Assembly (NCBI RefSeq): GCF_000935045.1
Contig: NZ_JYKS01000001.1
Span: 62,001-126,000 of the forward strand
Reading direction: 5' to 3'
DNA: 64,000 nucleotides
Source of the DNA: Pseudomonas sp. 10-1B
Lineage (GTDB): Bacteria; Pseudomonadota; Gammaproteobacteria; Pseudomonadales; Pseudomonadaceae
Position numbers and translations under genes: made by a program. The notes under the pieces were generated by a model. It was given only the letters and a program-made list of their open reading frames with translations, did not search any database and had not been told where the DNA came from. This document shows, in pieces, positions 35,709-44,465 of the stretch. Every line of letters starts with the position of its first letter. Position 1 is the first letter of the stretch.

Positions 35709-36776
35709 ATGAAAACACTGGCCAAGCTCCCCGTCACCATCGTCACCGGCTTCCTCGGCTCGGGCAAGACCACCTTGCTGCGCCACATGCTCGACAACGC
35801 CCAGGGCCGCCGCATTGCGGTCATCGTCAACGAATTCGGCGAACTGGGCATCGACGGCGAAATCCTCAAGCAGTGCAGCATCGGTTGCAGCGAGGAAGAA
35901 GCCAGCGGCCGTGTCTACGAACTGGCCAACGGCTGCCTGTGCTGCACCGTGCAGGAAGAGTTCTTCCCGGTGATGCGCGAGCTGGTGGCACGCCGTGGCG
36001 ACCTGGACCACATCCTCATCGAAACCAGCGGCCTGGCCCTGCCCAAACCGTTGGTGCAAGCCTTCCAGTGGCCGGAAATCCGCAACGCCTGCACCGTCGA
36101 CGCGGTCATCACCGTGGTCGACAGCCCGGCGGTGGCTGCCGGCACCTTCGCCGCCTACCCGGACCAGGTCGATGCGCAGCGCAAGCTCGACCCCAACCTG
36201 GACCACGAATCGCCACTGCACGAGCTGTTCGCCGACCAGCTGGCCAGCGCCGACCTGGTGGTGCTGAACAAGGCCGACCTGATCGACGCCGAGGGCTTGG
36301 CCAAGGTCCGCGCCGAAGTGGCCGAAGAGCTGCCGCCAGCGGTGAAAGTGGTAGAGGCCAGCAGCGGCAAGCTGCCACTGGAAGTGCTGCTGGGCGTTGG
36401 GGCTGAGTCCGAGGCGCACATCGATGGCCGCCGCACTCACCATGACTCGCACCACGACGGTGGTGACCACGACGATCACGACCACGACGCCTTCGACTCG
36501 ATCTCCATCGACCTGCCCGAAGCCGACGAAAGCCTGCTGCTCGACGCCCTGACCCAGTTGGTGGTGGAGTTCGGCATCCTGCGCGCCAAAGGCTTCGCTG
36601 CCATTCCGGGCAAGCCGATGCGGCTGCTGGTGCAAGGCGTGGGTACCCGTTTCGACAAGCACTTCGACCGCGCCTGGCGCACCGACGAACCGCGCATCAC
36701 CCGCCTGGTGCTGATCGGCCAGGAGCTTGACGCTGGCCAACTGGAAGCGCGCCTGCGCCAGGCCCTGGGCGCCTGA
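35709..36776 (+). CDS. cobW: CobW, GTPase-type metal chaperone of cobalamin synthesis
   Basis: 355 residues from ATG 35709, preceded by AAGGGCA. G3E-family P-loop GTPase: Walker A TGFLGSGKTT (13-22), NEFGELGIDG, the metal-binding CxCC in NGCLCCTV (C76, C78, C79), ETSGLALP and the base-specificity motif LNKADL. A histidine/aspartate-rich linker (about residues 235-260, HHDSHHDGGDHDDHDHD) follows, then the CobW C-terminal domain. CobW is thought to hand cobalt to the chelatase. It is the first gene after the riboswitch, and the cobN start follows its stop codon by three bases. Confidence 0.93.
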   Translation: MKTLAKLPVTIVTGFLGSGKTTLLRHMLDNAQGRRIAVIVNEFGELGIDGEILKQCSIGCSEEEASGRVYELANGCLCCTVQEEFFPVMRELVARRGDLDHILIETSGLALPKPLVQAFQWPEIRNACTVDAVITVVDSPAVAAGTFAAYPDQVDAQRKLDPNLDHESPLHELFADQLASADLVVLNKADLIDAEGLAKVRAEVAEELPPAVKVVEASSGKLPLEVLLGVGAESEAHIDGRRTHHDSHHDGGDHDDHDHDAFDSISIDLPEADESLLLDALTQLVVEFGILRAKGFAAIPGKPMRLLVQGVGTRFDKHFDRAWRTDEPRITRLVLIGQELDAGQLEARLRQALGA

Positions 36777-36779
36777 CCC

Positions 36780-39700
36780 ATGCACCTGCTGCGGACCCAG
36801 CCCGGCGGCTTCGTGCCGGATGACAGCATTGCCGACCTCGGCCAGACACCCGCCGAACTGGTGATTCTCTGCAGCGGCGATTCGCACCTGGCATTGCTCG
36901 CCGATACCGCCGAGCAATTGCCCAAGGATTTCCCCAGCCTGCGCCTGGCCAACCCCATGCAGGTGCAGAACCACGCCTCGGTCGACCTGTATGTCGACCA
37001 GGTGCTGCGCCATGCCAAGGTCATTCTGGTGTCGCTGCACGGTGGCGTCGGCTACTGGCGCTATGGCGTCGAGCAACTGGTCGAGCTGGCCGCGCGTGGC
37101 GTGCAGTTGATCCTGGTGCCGGGCGACGACCGCCCGGACCCGGAGCTGACCAGCCTGGGCAGCGTCGGCGGCGAACAGGCCGAGCGCCTCTGGCACTACC
37201 TGCGCCAGGGCGGCAAGGCCAACGCCATCAACCTGTTCAACTGCCTGGCCAACCAGTGGCTGGGCCGCGACTATGCCTGGGATGAACCGCAGCCCTTGCC
37301 GCGCACTGCGGTTTATCACCCGGCCAAGGGCAGCGCCACGTTGCAGGACTGGTACCCGCACTGGCACCCCGAGCAGCCGGTGGCACCGCTGCTGTTCTAC
37401 CGCTCGCACCTGCAGGCGGCCAACACCGCGTTCATCGACATGTTCTGCCAGCGCCTGCAGGCCGCCGGGCTCAACCCGTTGCCGATCGCCGTGGCCAGTC
37501 TCAAGGAAAGCGCTTGCCTGGAGCAGGTCGAAGCCTGGCTGGACGAGGTAGGCGCCGAGGTGCTGGTCAATACCACCGGCTTTGCCCTGTCCAGCCCCGA
37601 ACGCCCCAATCTGCGCCCGTTTCGCCACGACATCCCGGTGTTGCAGGCCATTTGCGCACAAGACAACCAGCCCGGCTGGGAAGCCAGCGAGCAGGGCCTG
37701 GGCGCGCGTGACCTGGCCATGCACATTGCCTTACCGGAGCTGGACGGGCGCATCATCACCCGCCCTGTCAGTTTCAAGGATATGGCCTGGCGCAGCGAAC
37801 GTAGCCAGTCCGACGTGGTCTGCTACCGTGCCCACCCCGAGCGCATGGACTTCGTCGCCGAGCTGGCCCGCCGTTGGGTCGAGCTGGCGCGCTTGCCCAA
37901 CGCGCAGAAGCGCGTGGCCCTGGTGCTTGCCAACTACCCGACCCGCGATGGCCGCATTGGCAACGGCGTTGGCCTGGACACACCGGCAGCAGCGCTGAAC
38001 ATCCTCAAGGCGTTGCAGGCCGAAGGCTATCCACTGGCCGAACTGCCGGGCAGCGGCACGCAACTGATTCAGCAACTGCTTGGCGGTGTGACCAACGACC
38101 TCGACCACCTCGACCAGCGACCTTGCGCCCAGAGCCTGAGCCTGGCCGATTACCAGGCCGCGTTCGAGCGCCTGCCCGAGGCCAACCGCCAGGCGGTGCT
38201 GGAGCGCTGGGGGCCGCCCGAGCAGGACCCGATGTACCGCAGTGGCCGGCTGATGGTCGCTGGCCTGCGCTTTGGCCTGACCTTCGTCGGCATCCAGCCG
38301 GCGCGCGGCTACCAGGTGGACCCCAGCGCGGTGTACCACGATCCCGACCTGGTGCCGCCGCACGGCTACCTGGCGTTCCACTTCTGGCTGCGCCATGCCT
38401 TTGCCGCCGACGCGGTAATCCACGTCGGCAAGCACGGCAACCTTGAATGGCTGCCCGGCAAGGGTGTCGGGCTGTCGGCGCAGTGCTGGCCGGACGCCTT
38501 GCTCGGCCCGCTGCCGAACATCTACCCGTTCATCGTCAATGACCCGGGCGAGGGCGCCCAGGCCAAGCGCCGCACCCAGGCAGTGATCATAGACCACCTG
38601 ATGCCGCCGCTGACCCGCGCCGAAACCTACGGCCCGTTGCGCCACCTGGAGCAACTGGCCGACGAGTTCTACGAAGCGCAGCTGCTCGACCCGCGGCGTG
38701 CCCGCGAGTTGCAGCGCGACATCCTCGAACTGGTCAAGGCCAACCACATTGACCGCGAGCTACAACTGGAAGGGCAAATGGACGATGCCGCCGTGTGGCT
38801 GCCGCGCCTGGACACTTACCTGTGCGACCTCAAGGAATCGCAGATTCGCGATGGCCTGCACGTGTTCGGCCAGTCGCCTGAAGGGCGGCTGCGCCTGGAC
38901 ACCCTGTTGGCACTGGTGCGGGTCGAGCGTGGCGACGGGCGCGGCGGCAATGCCAGCCTGCTGCGGGCCCTGGCCAAGGCGTTGGTGCCGGGTTTCGACC
39001 CGCTCGATTGCGAGCTTGGCCAGCCGTGGCAGGGGGCACGCCCCGAACAGCTGTTGGCCATCAGCGGCGAACCTTGGCGCACCTGTGGCGATACCCGCGA
39101 GCGCCTCGAACTGTTGGCGTTGCAGCTGATCGAGCAGGCGCTTGACGGCACTGCACAGTTGCCTGCCCGGAGCGACTGGCAGCCGGTGCACGACGTGGTG
39201 CAGGCCCTGCGCGACGCCGTGGCACCTAGCCTGGACGCCTGTGGCAGCGCCGAAATGAATGGCCTGCTGGCGGCGTTGGCCGGGCGTTTCGTGCCCGCCG
39301 GCCCCAGTGGCGCGCCTAGCCGCGGGCGCCTGGACGTACTGCCCACCGGGCGCAACTTCTATACCGTGGATGTGCGCAACCTGCCCACTACCACAGCCTG
39401 GCGCCTGGGCTTCGCCTCGGCCAACCTGATCCTCGAACGCCACCTGCAGGACCACGGCGACCACCTGCGCCAGCTCGGCCTGTCGGTGTGGGGCACGGCG
39501 ACCATGCGCACTGGCGGCGACGATATCGCCCAGGCCATGGCGCTGATGGGCGTGCGGCCGGTGTGGGCGACCGGCAGCCAGCGCGTCGACGATTTCGAAA
39601 TCCTGCCGCTGAGCTTGCTCGACCGCCCGCGGGTGGACGTGACCCTGCGCGTTTCGGGCTTCTTCCGCGATGCCTTCGGCAACCTCATTCGCCTGTTCGA

Positions 39701-40541
39701 TGCCGCGGTGCAGGCAGTGGCCGCGCTGGACGAGCCCGACGACCTCAACCCCCTGGCCGCCCGCGTGCGCAGCGAGCGTGCTGCGCTGCAGGCGCAAGGC
39801 GTGGACGCCGAGCAGGCCGCACGGCAGGCCGGCTGGCGGGTTTTCGGCGCCAAACCCGGGGCCTACGGCGCCGGGGTACAGAACGCCATCGACGGGCGCC
39901 TGTGGCACAGCCGCGACGACCTGGCCGAGGTCTACCTCAACCACGGCGGCTACGCCTACGGCGGCAGCGACGATGGTACCCCGGCCCGCGCCCAGTTCGC
40001 CCAGCGCCTGGCCAAGGTGCAGGCTGTGCTGCAAAACCAGGACAACCACGAGCACGACCTGCTCGATTCCAACGACTACTACCAGTTCCAGGGCGGCATG
40101 CTGGCAGCGTCGGAAACCCTGAGCGGGGCTAACGTGGCCAGCTACCACGGCGACCACAGCCAAGCCGATCGGCCGCGTATACGTACCCTCAAGGAAGAAC
40201 TGAACCGGGTCATCCGCGCCCGGGCGCTGAACCCGAAGTGGATCGACGGGGCCAAGCGCCACGGCTACAAGGGTGCCTTCGAGATGGCGGCGACGGTCGA
40301 TAACCTGTTCGCCTTCGACGCCACCACGCACCTGATCGACGACCATCATTACCAGGCGCTGGCCGATGCCTACGTGCTCGACCCGGCGACCCGCGATTTC
40401 ATGCGCGAGCATAACCCCGAGGCCCTGCGCGACCTTACCGAGCGCTTGCTGGAGGCCCAGCAGCGCGGCCTGTGGCAGGCCCCAGGCGATTACCGCGAAG
40501 CCCTCGAGGAACAACTGCTCGATGGCGAGGAACAGGCTTGA
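36780..40541 (+). CDS. cobN: cobaltochelatase large subunit CobN
   Basis: 1253 residues, the normal CobN length, from ATG 36780. It shows the CobN/ChlH hallmarks: VSLHGGVGYWRYGVEQL, NTTGFALSSP, AVIHVGKHGNLEWLPGK, IYPFIVNDPGEGAQAKRRTQ, and the C-terminal NYHGDHSQ-like region with LNRVIRARALNPKWI. It binds hydrogenobyrinic acid a,c-diamide and inserts Co2+ with the help of an ATPase pair, which is the aerobic B12 route. The next gene starts one base after the stop codon. Confidence 0.95.
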   Translation: MHLLRTQPGGFVPDDSIADLGQTPAELVILCSGDSHLALLADTAEQLPKDFPSLRLANPMQVQNHASVDLYVDQVLRHAKVILVSLHGGVGYWRYGVEQLVELAARGVQLILVPGDDRPDPELTSLGSVGGEQAERLWHYLRQGGKANAINLFNCLANQWLGRDYAWDEPQPLPRTAVYHPAKGSATLQDWYPHWHPEQPVAPLLFYRSHLQAANTAFIDMFCQRLQAAGLNPLPIAVASLKESACLEQVEAWLDEVGAEVLVNTTGFALSSPERPNLRPFRHDIPVLQAICAQDNQPGWEASEQGLGARDLAMHIALPELDGRIITRPVSFKDMAWRSERSQSDVVCYRAHPERMDFVAELARRWVELARLPNAQKRVALVLANYPTRDGRIGNGVGLDTPAAALNILKALQAEGYPLAELPGSGTQLIQQLLGGVTNDLDHLDQRPCAQSLSLADYQAAFERLPEANRQAVLERWGPPEQDPMYRSGRLMVAGLRFGLTFVGIQPARGYQVDPSAVYHDPDLVPPHGYLAFHFWLRHAFAADAVIHVGKHGNLEWLPGKGVGLSAQCWPDALLGPLPNIYPFIVNDPGEGAQAKRRTQAVIIDHLMPPLTRAETYGPLRHLEQLADEFYEAQLLDPRRARELQRDILELVKANHIDRELQLEGQMDDAAVWLPRLDTYLCDLKESQIRDGLHVFGQSPEGRLRLDTLLALVRVERGDGRGGNASLLRALAKALVPGFDPLDCELGQPWQGARPEQLLAISGEPWRTCGDTRERLELLALQLIEQALDGTAQLPARSDWQPVHDVVQALRDAVAPSLDACGSAEMNGLLAALAGRFVPAGPSGAPSRGRLDVLPTGRNFYTVDVRNLPTTTAWRLGFASANLILERHLQDHGDHLRQLGLSVWGTATMRTGGDDIAQAMALMGVRPVWATGSQRVDDFEILPLSLLDRPRVDVTLRVSGFFRDAFGNLIRLFDAAVQAVAALDEPDDLNPLAARVRSERAALQAQGVDAEQAARQAGWRVFGAKPGAYGAGVQNAIDGRLWHSRDDLAEVYLNHGGYAYGGSDDGTPARAQFAQRLAKVQAVLQNQDNHEHDLLDSNDYYQFQGGMLAASETLSGANVASYHGDHSQADRPRIRTLKEELNRVIRARALNPKWIDGAKRHGYKGAFEMAATVDNLFAFDATTHLIDDHHYQALADAYVLDPATRDFMREHNPEALRDLTERLLEAQQRGLWQAPGDYREALEEQLLDGEEQA

Positions 40542-40542
40542 A

Positions 40543-41553
40543 ATGAGTGAACCCGTACAATTTCCGCTGGCCGCTGTGGTCGGTGCCGACGACCTGAAAC
40601 TGGCGCTGTGCCTGACCGCCATCGACCCGAAAATCGGCGGTGTGCTGATCGAAGGGCCGCGTGGCATGGCCAAGAGCACCCTGGCCCGTGGCCTGGCCGA
40701 CCTGCTCGGTGAAGGCCCGTTCGTCACCCTGCCACTGGGCGCCAGCGAAGAACGGCTGGTCGGCACCCTCGACCTGGATGCCGCGCTGGGGCAGGGCAAG
40801 GCACAGTTTTCCCCGGGGGTGCTGGCCCAGGCCGACGGTGGCGTGCTGTATGTCGATGAGGTCAACCTGCTGCCCGATACCCTGGTCGATCTGTTGCTCG
40901 ACGTGGCCGCCAGTGGCACCAACCGCATCGAACGCGACGGTATCTCGCACCGGCACAGTGCCCGCTTCGTGCTGATCGGCACCATGAACCCGGAAGAGGG
41001 CGAGCTGCGCCCGCAATTGCTCGACCGTTTTGGCCTGAACGTGGCCCTGGAAGGTTTGCCAGAGCCCGAGGCGCGGCGGCAGATCATTCGTCGCCGCCTG
41101 GCCTTCGACAGCGACCCGCAGGCCTTCTGCGCGCACTGGGCCACGGCCCAGGGGCAATTGCGCGAACGCTGCCACGCGGCGCGCCAGGCCTTGGCCAGCA
41201 TTGCCCTGGACGACCAGGCGCTGGCCTGGATCACTGAACGTTGCTATGCCGCCGGGGTCGATGGCCTGCGTGCCGACCTGGTCTGGCTGCGCGCTGCGCG
41301 CGCTCACTGTGCCTGGCGCGGTGGCGTGGCCATCGACGAAGCCGATGTCGAGGCCGTGGCCGAATTCGCCTTGCGCCATCGTCGCCGGGTTGCGCCCCAG
41401 GCCAACCCACCGGCGGCGCCACCCGAAGCCGGCCAGCAGGGTGCCAGCAACCCAGGTGAACAGGGTGGGCAGGGTGACTGGGGTGCATTGCCGGCACAGC
41501 CGGTAGCCAGCGGCGCCCGTCGCGAGGTGCCGAACTGGGCAAAAAAGCCCTGA
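40543..41553 (+). CDS. ChlI-like ATPase subunit of the chelatase (short product of a frameshift gene)
   Basis: 336 residues from ATG 40543. AAA+ ATPase of the Mg/Co chelatase I type: Walker A near GPRGMAKSTLA, Walker B GVLYVDEVNLLPD, the sensor region FVLIGTMNPEEGELRPQLLDRFGL and an arginine finger-like LVWLRAARAH helix. The end is a proline/glycine linker that finishes ..NWAKKP-stop. This short form is the standard-frame product. A -1 shift at AAA AAG near the end fuses residue 335 to the VWA domain, giving a ChlD-like subunit of about 559 residues. No separate cobS/cobT pair is present, in line with a ChlID-type chelatase. Confidence 0.9.
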   Translation: MSEPVQFPLAAVVGADDLKLALCLTAIDPKIGGVLIEGPRGMAKSTLARGLADLLGEGPFVTLPLGASEERLVGTLDLDAALGQGKAQFSPGVLAQADGGVLYVDEVNLLPDTLVDLLLDVAASGTNRIERDGISHRHSARFVLIGTMNPEEGELRPQLLDRFGLNVALEGLPEPEARRQIIRRRLAFDSDPQAFCAHWATAQGQLRERCHAARQALASIALDDQALAWITERCYAAGVDGLRADLVWLRAARAHCAWRGGVAIDEADVEAVAEFALRHRRRVAPQANPPAAPPEAGQQGASNPGEQGGQGDWGALPAQPVASGARREVPNWAKKP

Positions 41554-41587
41554 GCATCCCCCAGCCACCTGCCTCAGGGGCGGATGC
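41524..41587 (+). promoter_or_regulatory. programmed -1 ribosomal frameshift element
   Basis: Three parts in the proper order: an SD-like GAGGTG at 41524-41529, 11 bases before the slippery heptamer A AAA AAG (41541-41547, read GCA AAA AAG in the ChlI frame); a 6-base spacer containing the ChlI stop TGA (41551-41553); and a stem-loop 41554-41587 (GCATCC with GGATGC, extended by CCC with GGG around a bulged C). The -1 frame then reads GCC CTG AGC ATC and is open to the stop codon at 42221. Confidence 0.88.
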
Positions 41588-42221
41588 CAAAACGGGAGAA
41601 GGCAAGCTGTACGGCGTCAGCCGTGGTCGCGCACGCAATGCGGCGGCCGGCCGGGTTGCCTGGCTGCCAACCTTGCTCAAGGGGCGGCCACGCCAGCGCA
41701 AGGATTTGTGCTGGCAACAACGTCAGGGCAAACCCGCGGAGCTGTGGCTGGTGATTGTCGATGCCTCGGCTTCTACCCGGCGCCATCAGGCGCTGGCGCA
41801 AACCAAAGGACTACTGGCGACACTGTTCGACCAGGCTTATCGGCAGCGCGCCCGTTTGGCCTTGCTCACCGCCAGTGGCCGCACGCCACAGTGGCAGCGC
41901 CACGGTCTGAAGGCCTCGGCCGCTTTGCAGCCTTGGCTGCAGGCTTTGGGTGCAGGCGGGGGGACGCCGCTGGTCGCCGCACTGGAGCAAGCCCGGCACT
42001 GGCTACAGGCGCGGCAACGGGCTCAGCCGCAAGAAGTCGTGCGCTGCCTGGTGTTCACCGACGGTCGCCTGCAGCACTGGAATGCTGTGCAGCCGATGCC
42101 TTGTGCCACATTGTTGGTGGATATGGAACTGGCGCCCGTGCGTCTGGGGCGCGCACAGCGTCTGGCCGAACAATTGCAGGCCGATTACCAGCACTTGCAG
42201 CAGTTCAGGGCCATGGATTAA
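41547..42221 (+). CDS. VWA domain of the ChlD-like chelatase subunit, reached by -1 frameshift
   Basis: The frame is open from 41478 to 42221 but has no ATG, GTG or TTG before a TTG at 41673. Protein-like ChlD linker sequence already starts right after the shift site (KKALSIPQPPASGADAK, then GKLYGVSRGRARNAAAGRVA), so a start at 41673 would discard conserved sequence. The VWA domain carries the MIDAS motif DASAS in LVIVDASASTRRHQ, a threonine in GAGGGTPLVAAL and the FTDGR aspartate. The frameshift product would be about 559 residues (335 + 224), the size of a ChlD/CobT-like partner of CobN. Confidence 0.85.
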   Translation, partial: ALSIPQPPASGADAKTGEGKLYGVSRGRARNAAAGRVAWLPTLLKGRPRQRKDLCWQQRQGKPAELWLVIVDASASTRRHQALAQTKGLLATLFDQAYRQRARLALLTASGRTPQWQRHGLKASAALQPWLQALGAGGGTPLVAALEQARHWLQARQRAQPQEVVRCLVFTDGRLQHWNAVQPMPCATLLVDMELAPVRLGRAQRLAEQLQADYQHLQQFRAMD

Positions 42222-42326
42222 AAGTGTGGGCGCGACACTATGTCGCAATAACAAAAGTTGCCAGAACAGTAACTGTAAAGTTGTGCAAGTGCGTGGCGCT
42301 GCACGCACTTGCTTTGCCGGCCGATA

Positions 42327-42593
42327 TTATTTCGGCATTGACCACGGTTGCAGGTCGTAACCTTTTTCGCACAGTTCGGCGCGCACTTCCTCGATCAGGC
42401 TGGCCCACTGGGCCGGGTCGGAATAGATACGCGAGGACACTTGCTTGGCGCCGATGCGGGTGCTGGTCCGGTCGATCACTGCCAGGCTCAGTTCACCAGT
42501 GCCGTTGGGTGCATCCCAGGCTACGCACTGGAAAGGTTCGAAGGCGTGGTCGGCAATCAGCAGTGCTTCGTTGACACGGAGCGGGGCATTCAT
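42327..42593 (-). CDS. conserved hypothetical small protein
   Basis: 88 residues, soluble, with a beta-rich first half (VAWDAPNGTGELSLAVIDRT) and a helical second half (WASLIEEVRAELCEKGYD). Start at 42593, with GAGAG upstream. I do not recognise the family. It is convergent with the chelatase operon; a small hairpin (GCGACA-CTA-TGTCGC, 42232-42246) lies between the two but lacks a T tract. Confidence 0.6.
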   Translation of the reverse strand: MNAPLRVNEALLIADHAFEPFQCVAWDAPNGTGELSLAVIDRTSTRIGAKQVSSRIYSDPAQWASLIEEVRAELCEKGYDLQPWSMPK

Positions 42594-42933
42594 GGTTCGG
42601 TCTCTCTATGGTCCCAAACATCGAAGTGAAGTCCGCGTTGCTTCAAAGTCGCCTCAATTATCGCGATGTGCAGCGCGGGGTTATGTGTACTGATGCTCGT
42701 TGTCCGGGGGCAAGTCACATATTGGATGTAAAATTTTTTCTGGCGTGAATCCGTTCTTGCCTGCGCCGCCATGTGATGGCGATAACGCGCGGAAATTCCC
42801 GATACGTATTGTAAAAAAATGATTCGGCAGACAGACGGTACTGGGCACCGTCAACTTCGTTGCTACTGTTAAATGGGCGCCACAACTTGCTGTTTTACTT
42901 CAAAAAACCAAAAACTGGCGCCAAGGATCGGTT
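42594..42933. other. AT-rich divergent promoter region
   Basis: 340 bases between the 88-residue gene and the sigma-54 activator gene, with long A/T runs at 42725-42745 and 42800-42825. No ORF with coding character. It should hold promoters for both genes; I could not identify a -24/-12 sigma-54 promoter with confidence. Confidence 0.4.
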
Positions 42934-44259
42934 ATGCAGCAGCTTGCCGCCCAACGCCGTTTGCTCATCGTAGACCCCTGCGATGACTGCCACCGTTTGT
43001 TACCTGGCCTGCGCAGCGCGGGCTGGGATGTGGACAGCTGCATTCTCGGGGCCGCCTTGGATCATCCTTGTGATGTGGGCCTGTTGCGCTTGCAGGCTTC
43101 GCACCTGAGGCACCCTGACGCGGTCAAGGACATGATCAAGCGCAGCAACACTGAATGGATCGCCGTGCTCGGCGCCGAACAGCTGCGCATGCCGGCTGTT
43201 GGCGATTTCGTTTGTGAATGGTTCTTCGACTTCCACACCTTGCCGTTCGACGTCTCGCGCGTGCAGGTCACCCTGGGGCGGGCCTTCGGCATGGCGCGCC
43301 TGCGTGGCCAAGGGGCAGTCCGGGTGGATGAAGCGACCCACGAACTGCTCGGCGAAAGCCGCCCGATCCGCGAGCTGCGCAAGCTGCTGGGCAAGCTGGC
43401 GCCCACCGAGTCGCCGGTGCTGATCCGTGGGGAAAGCGGCACTGGCAAGGAGCTGGTAGCCCGCACCCTGCACCGGCAGTCGCAACGCAGCGACCAGCCT
43501 TTCATCGCGATCAACTGCGGGGCCATCCCCGAGCACTTGATCCAGTCCGAACTGTTCGGCCATGAGAAGGGCGCGTTCACCGGGGCCCATCAGCGCAAGG
43601 CCGGGCGCATCGAAGCGGCCCACGGTGGCACGTTGTTCCTGGATGAAATCGGGGACCTGCCGCTGGAACTGCAGGCCAACCTGTTGCGCTTTTTGCAGGA
43701 GAAGCACATCGAGCGCGTTGGCGGCAGCCAGCCGATCCCGGTGGATGTGCGAGTACTGGCAGCGACCCACGTCGACCTGGAAAAGGCCATCGAGCAAGGG
43801 CGCTTTCGCGAAGACCTGTATTACCGCCTGAATGTGTTGCAGGTGGTGACCGCGCCGTTACGCGACCGGCATGGCGACCTGTCGATGCTGGCCAGCCACT
43901 TTGCCCATTTCTACAGCCTGGAAACCGGGCGTCGACCGCGTTCGTTCAGTGACCATGCCCTGGCGGCCATGGGCCGGCATGACTGGCCGGGCAACGTGCG
44001 TGAGCTGGCCAACCGGGTGCGTCGCGGGTTGGTGCTGGCTGAAGGGCGGCAGATCGAAGCACAGGACCTGGGCCTGCAGACCCTCGACCAGGAGCAACAG
44101 CCGCTGGGCACGCTGGAGGAGTACAAGCACCGCGCCGAGCGCCAGGCGCTGTGCGATGTGCTCAACCGGCACAGTGACAACCTGAGCATGGCGGCCAAGG
44201 TGCTGGGCATTTCGCGGCCGACGTTCTATCGGTTGCTGCACAAGCACCAGATTCGTTGA
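42934..44259 (+). CDS. sigma-54 dependent activator, VpsR-like
   Basis: 441 residues. An N-terminal receiver-like domain (~1-120) begins LLIVDPCDDCHRLL; it keeps the DP near position 14 but lacks the full phospho-acceptor pattern. The central AAA+ domain has Walker A GESGTGKE (167-174), the sigma-54 contact loop GAFTGA (213-218), and Walker B LFLDEIGD. A Fis-type helix-turn-helix ends the protein (NLSMAAKVLGISRPTFYRLL). VpsR of Vibrio uses c-di-GMP rather than phosphorylation, and this protein has the same plan. Targets are unknown; no operon partner is adjacent. Confidence 0.85.
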   Translation: MQQLAAQRRLLIVDPCDDCHRLLPGLRSAGWDVDSCILGAALDHPCDVGLLRLQASHLRHPDAVKDMIKRSNTEWIAVLGAEQLRMPAVGDFVCEWFFDFHTLPFDVSRVQVTLGRAFGMARLRGQGAVRVDEATHELLGESRPIRELRKLLGKLAPTESPVLIRGESGTGKELVARTLHRQSQRSDQPFIAINCGAIPEHLIQSELFGHEKGAFTGAHQRKAGRIEAAHGGTLFLDEIGDLPLELQANLLRFLQEKHIERVGGSQPIPVDVRVLAATHVDLEKAIEQGRFREDLYYRLNVLQVVTAPLRDRHGDLSMLASHFAHFYSLETGRRPRSFSDHALAAMGRHDWPGNVRELANRVRRGLVLAEGRQIEAQDLGLQTLDQEQQPLGTLEEYKHRAERQALCDVLNRHSDNLSMAAKVLGISRPTFYRLLHKHQIR

Positions 44260-44278
44260 CGTCAATGATGTGCACGGC

Positions 44279-44452
44279 CCTTCGCGGCTAAAGCCGCTCC
44301 CACAGGTGCTGTGCAGGGGCACCCTAACCTGTGGGAGCAACTGTATTGTCTGGACTGGCCTCATCGCCGGCAAGCCAGCTCCCACAGGTACTGCACAGGG
44401 CTTGAGGCCTATGCGGTCGAGGTGGGAGCGGCTTTAGCCGCGAAAGGGCCCT
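44279..44452. repeat. nested REP cluster
   Basis: An outer pair of the TTCGCGGCTAAAGCCGCTCC type (44280 and, facing, GGAGCGGCTTTAGCCGCGAA near 44426-44445) encloses a single unit of the other type (CATCGCCGGCAAGCCAGCTC, ~44363) plus a GTGGGAG remnant. It lies between the convergent activator and rlhA genes. Confidence 0.8.
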
Positions 44453-44465
44453 GGCAGGCTAACGA

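Noticed and set aside
35610..37724. 704-codon minus-strand frame opposite cobW, cobN and part of the leader
   Set aside because: It covers two genes and their gap and translates to Gln/His/Val-rich sequence without a domain; antisense shadow.
38760..41234. 824-codon minus-strand frame opposite cobN and chlI
   Set aside because: Arg/Ser/Ala-rich translation without motifs; a shadow of the strongly supported plus-strand genes.
41673..42221. Independent VWA gene starting at TTG 41673
   Set aside because: It would discard conserved linker sequence and has no ribosome site; the frameshift reading explains the upstream open frame better.
42232..42246. GCGACA-CTA-TGTCGC hairpin as terminator of the chelatase operon
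   Set aside because: The stem is only six base pairs and is not followed by a T tract on the plus strand.
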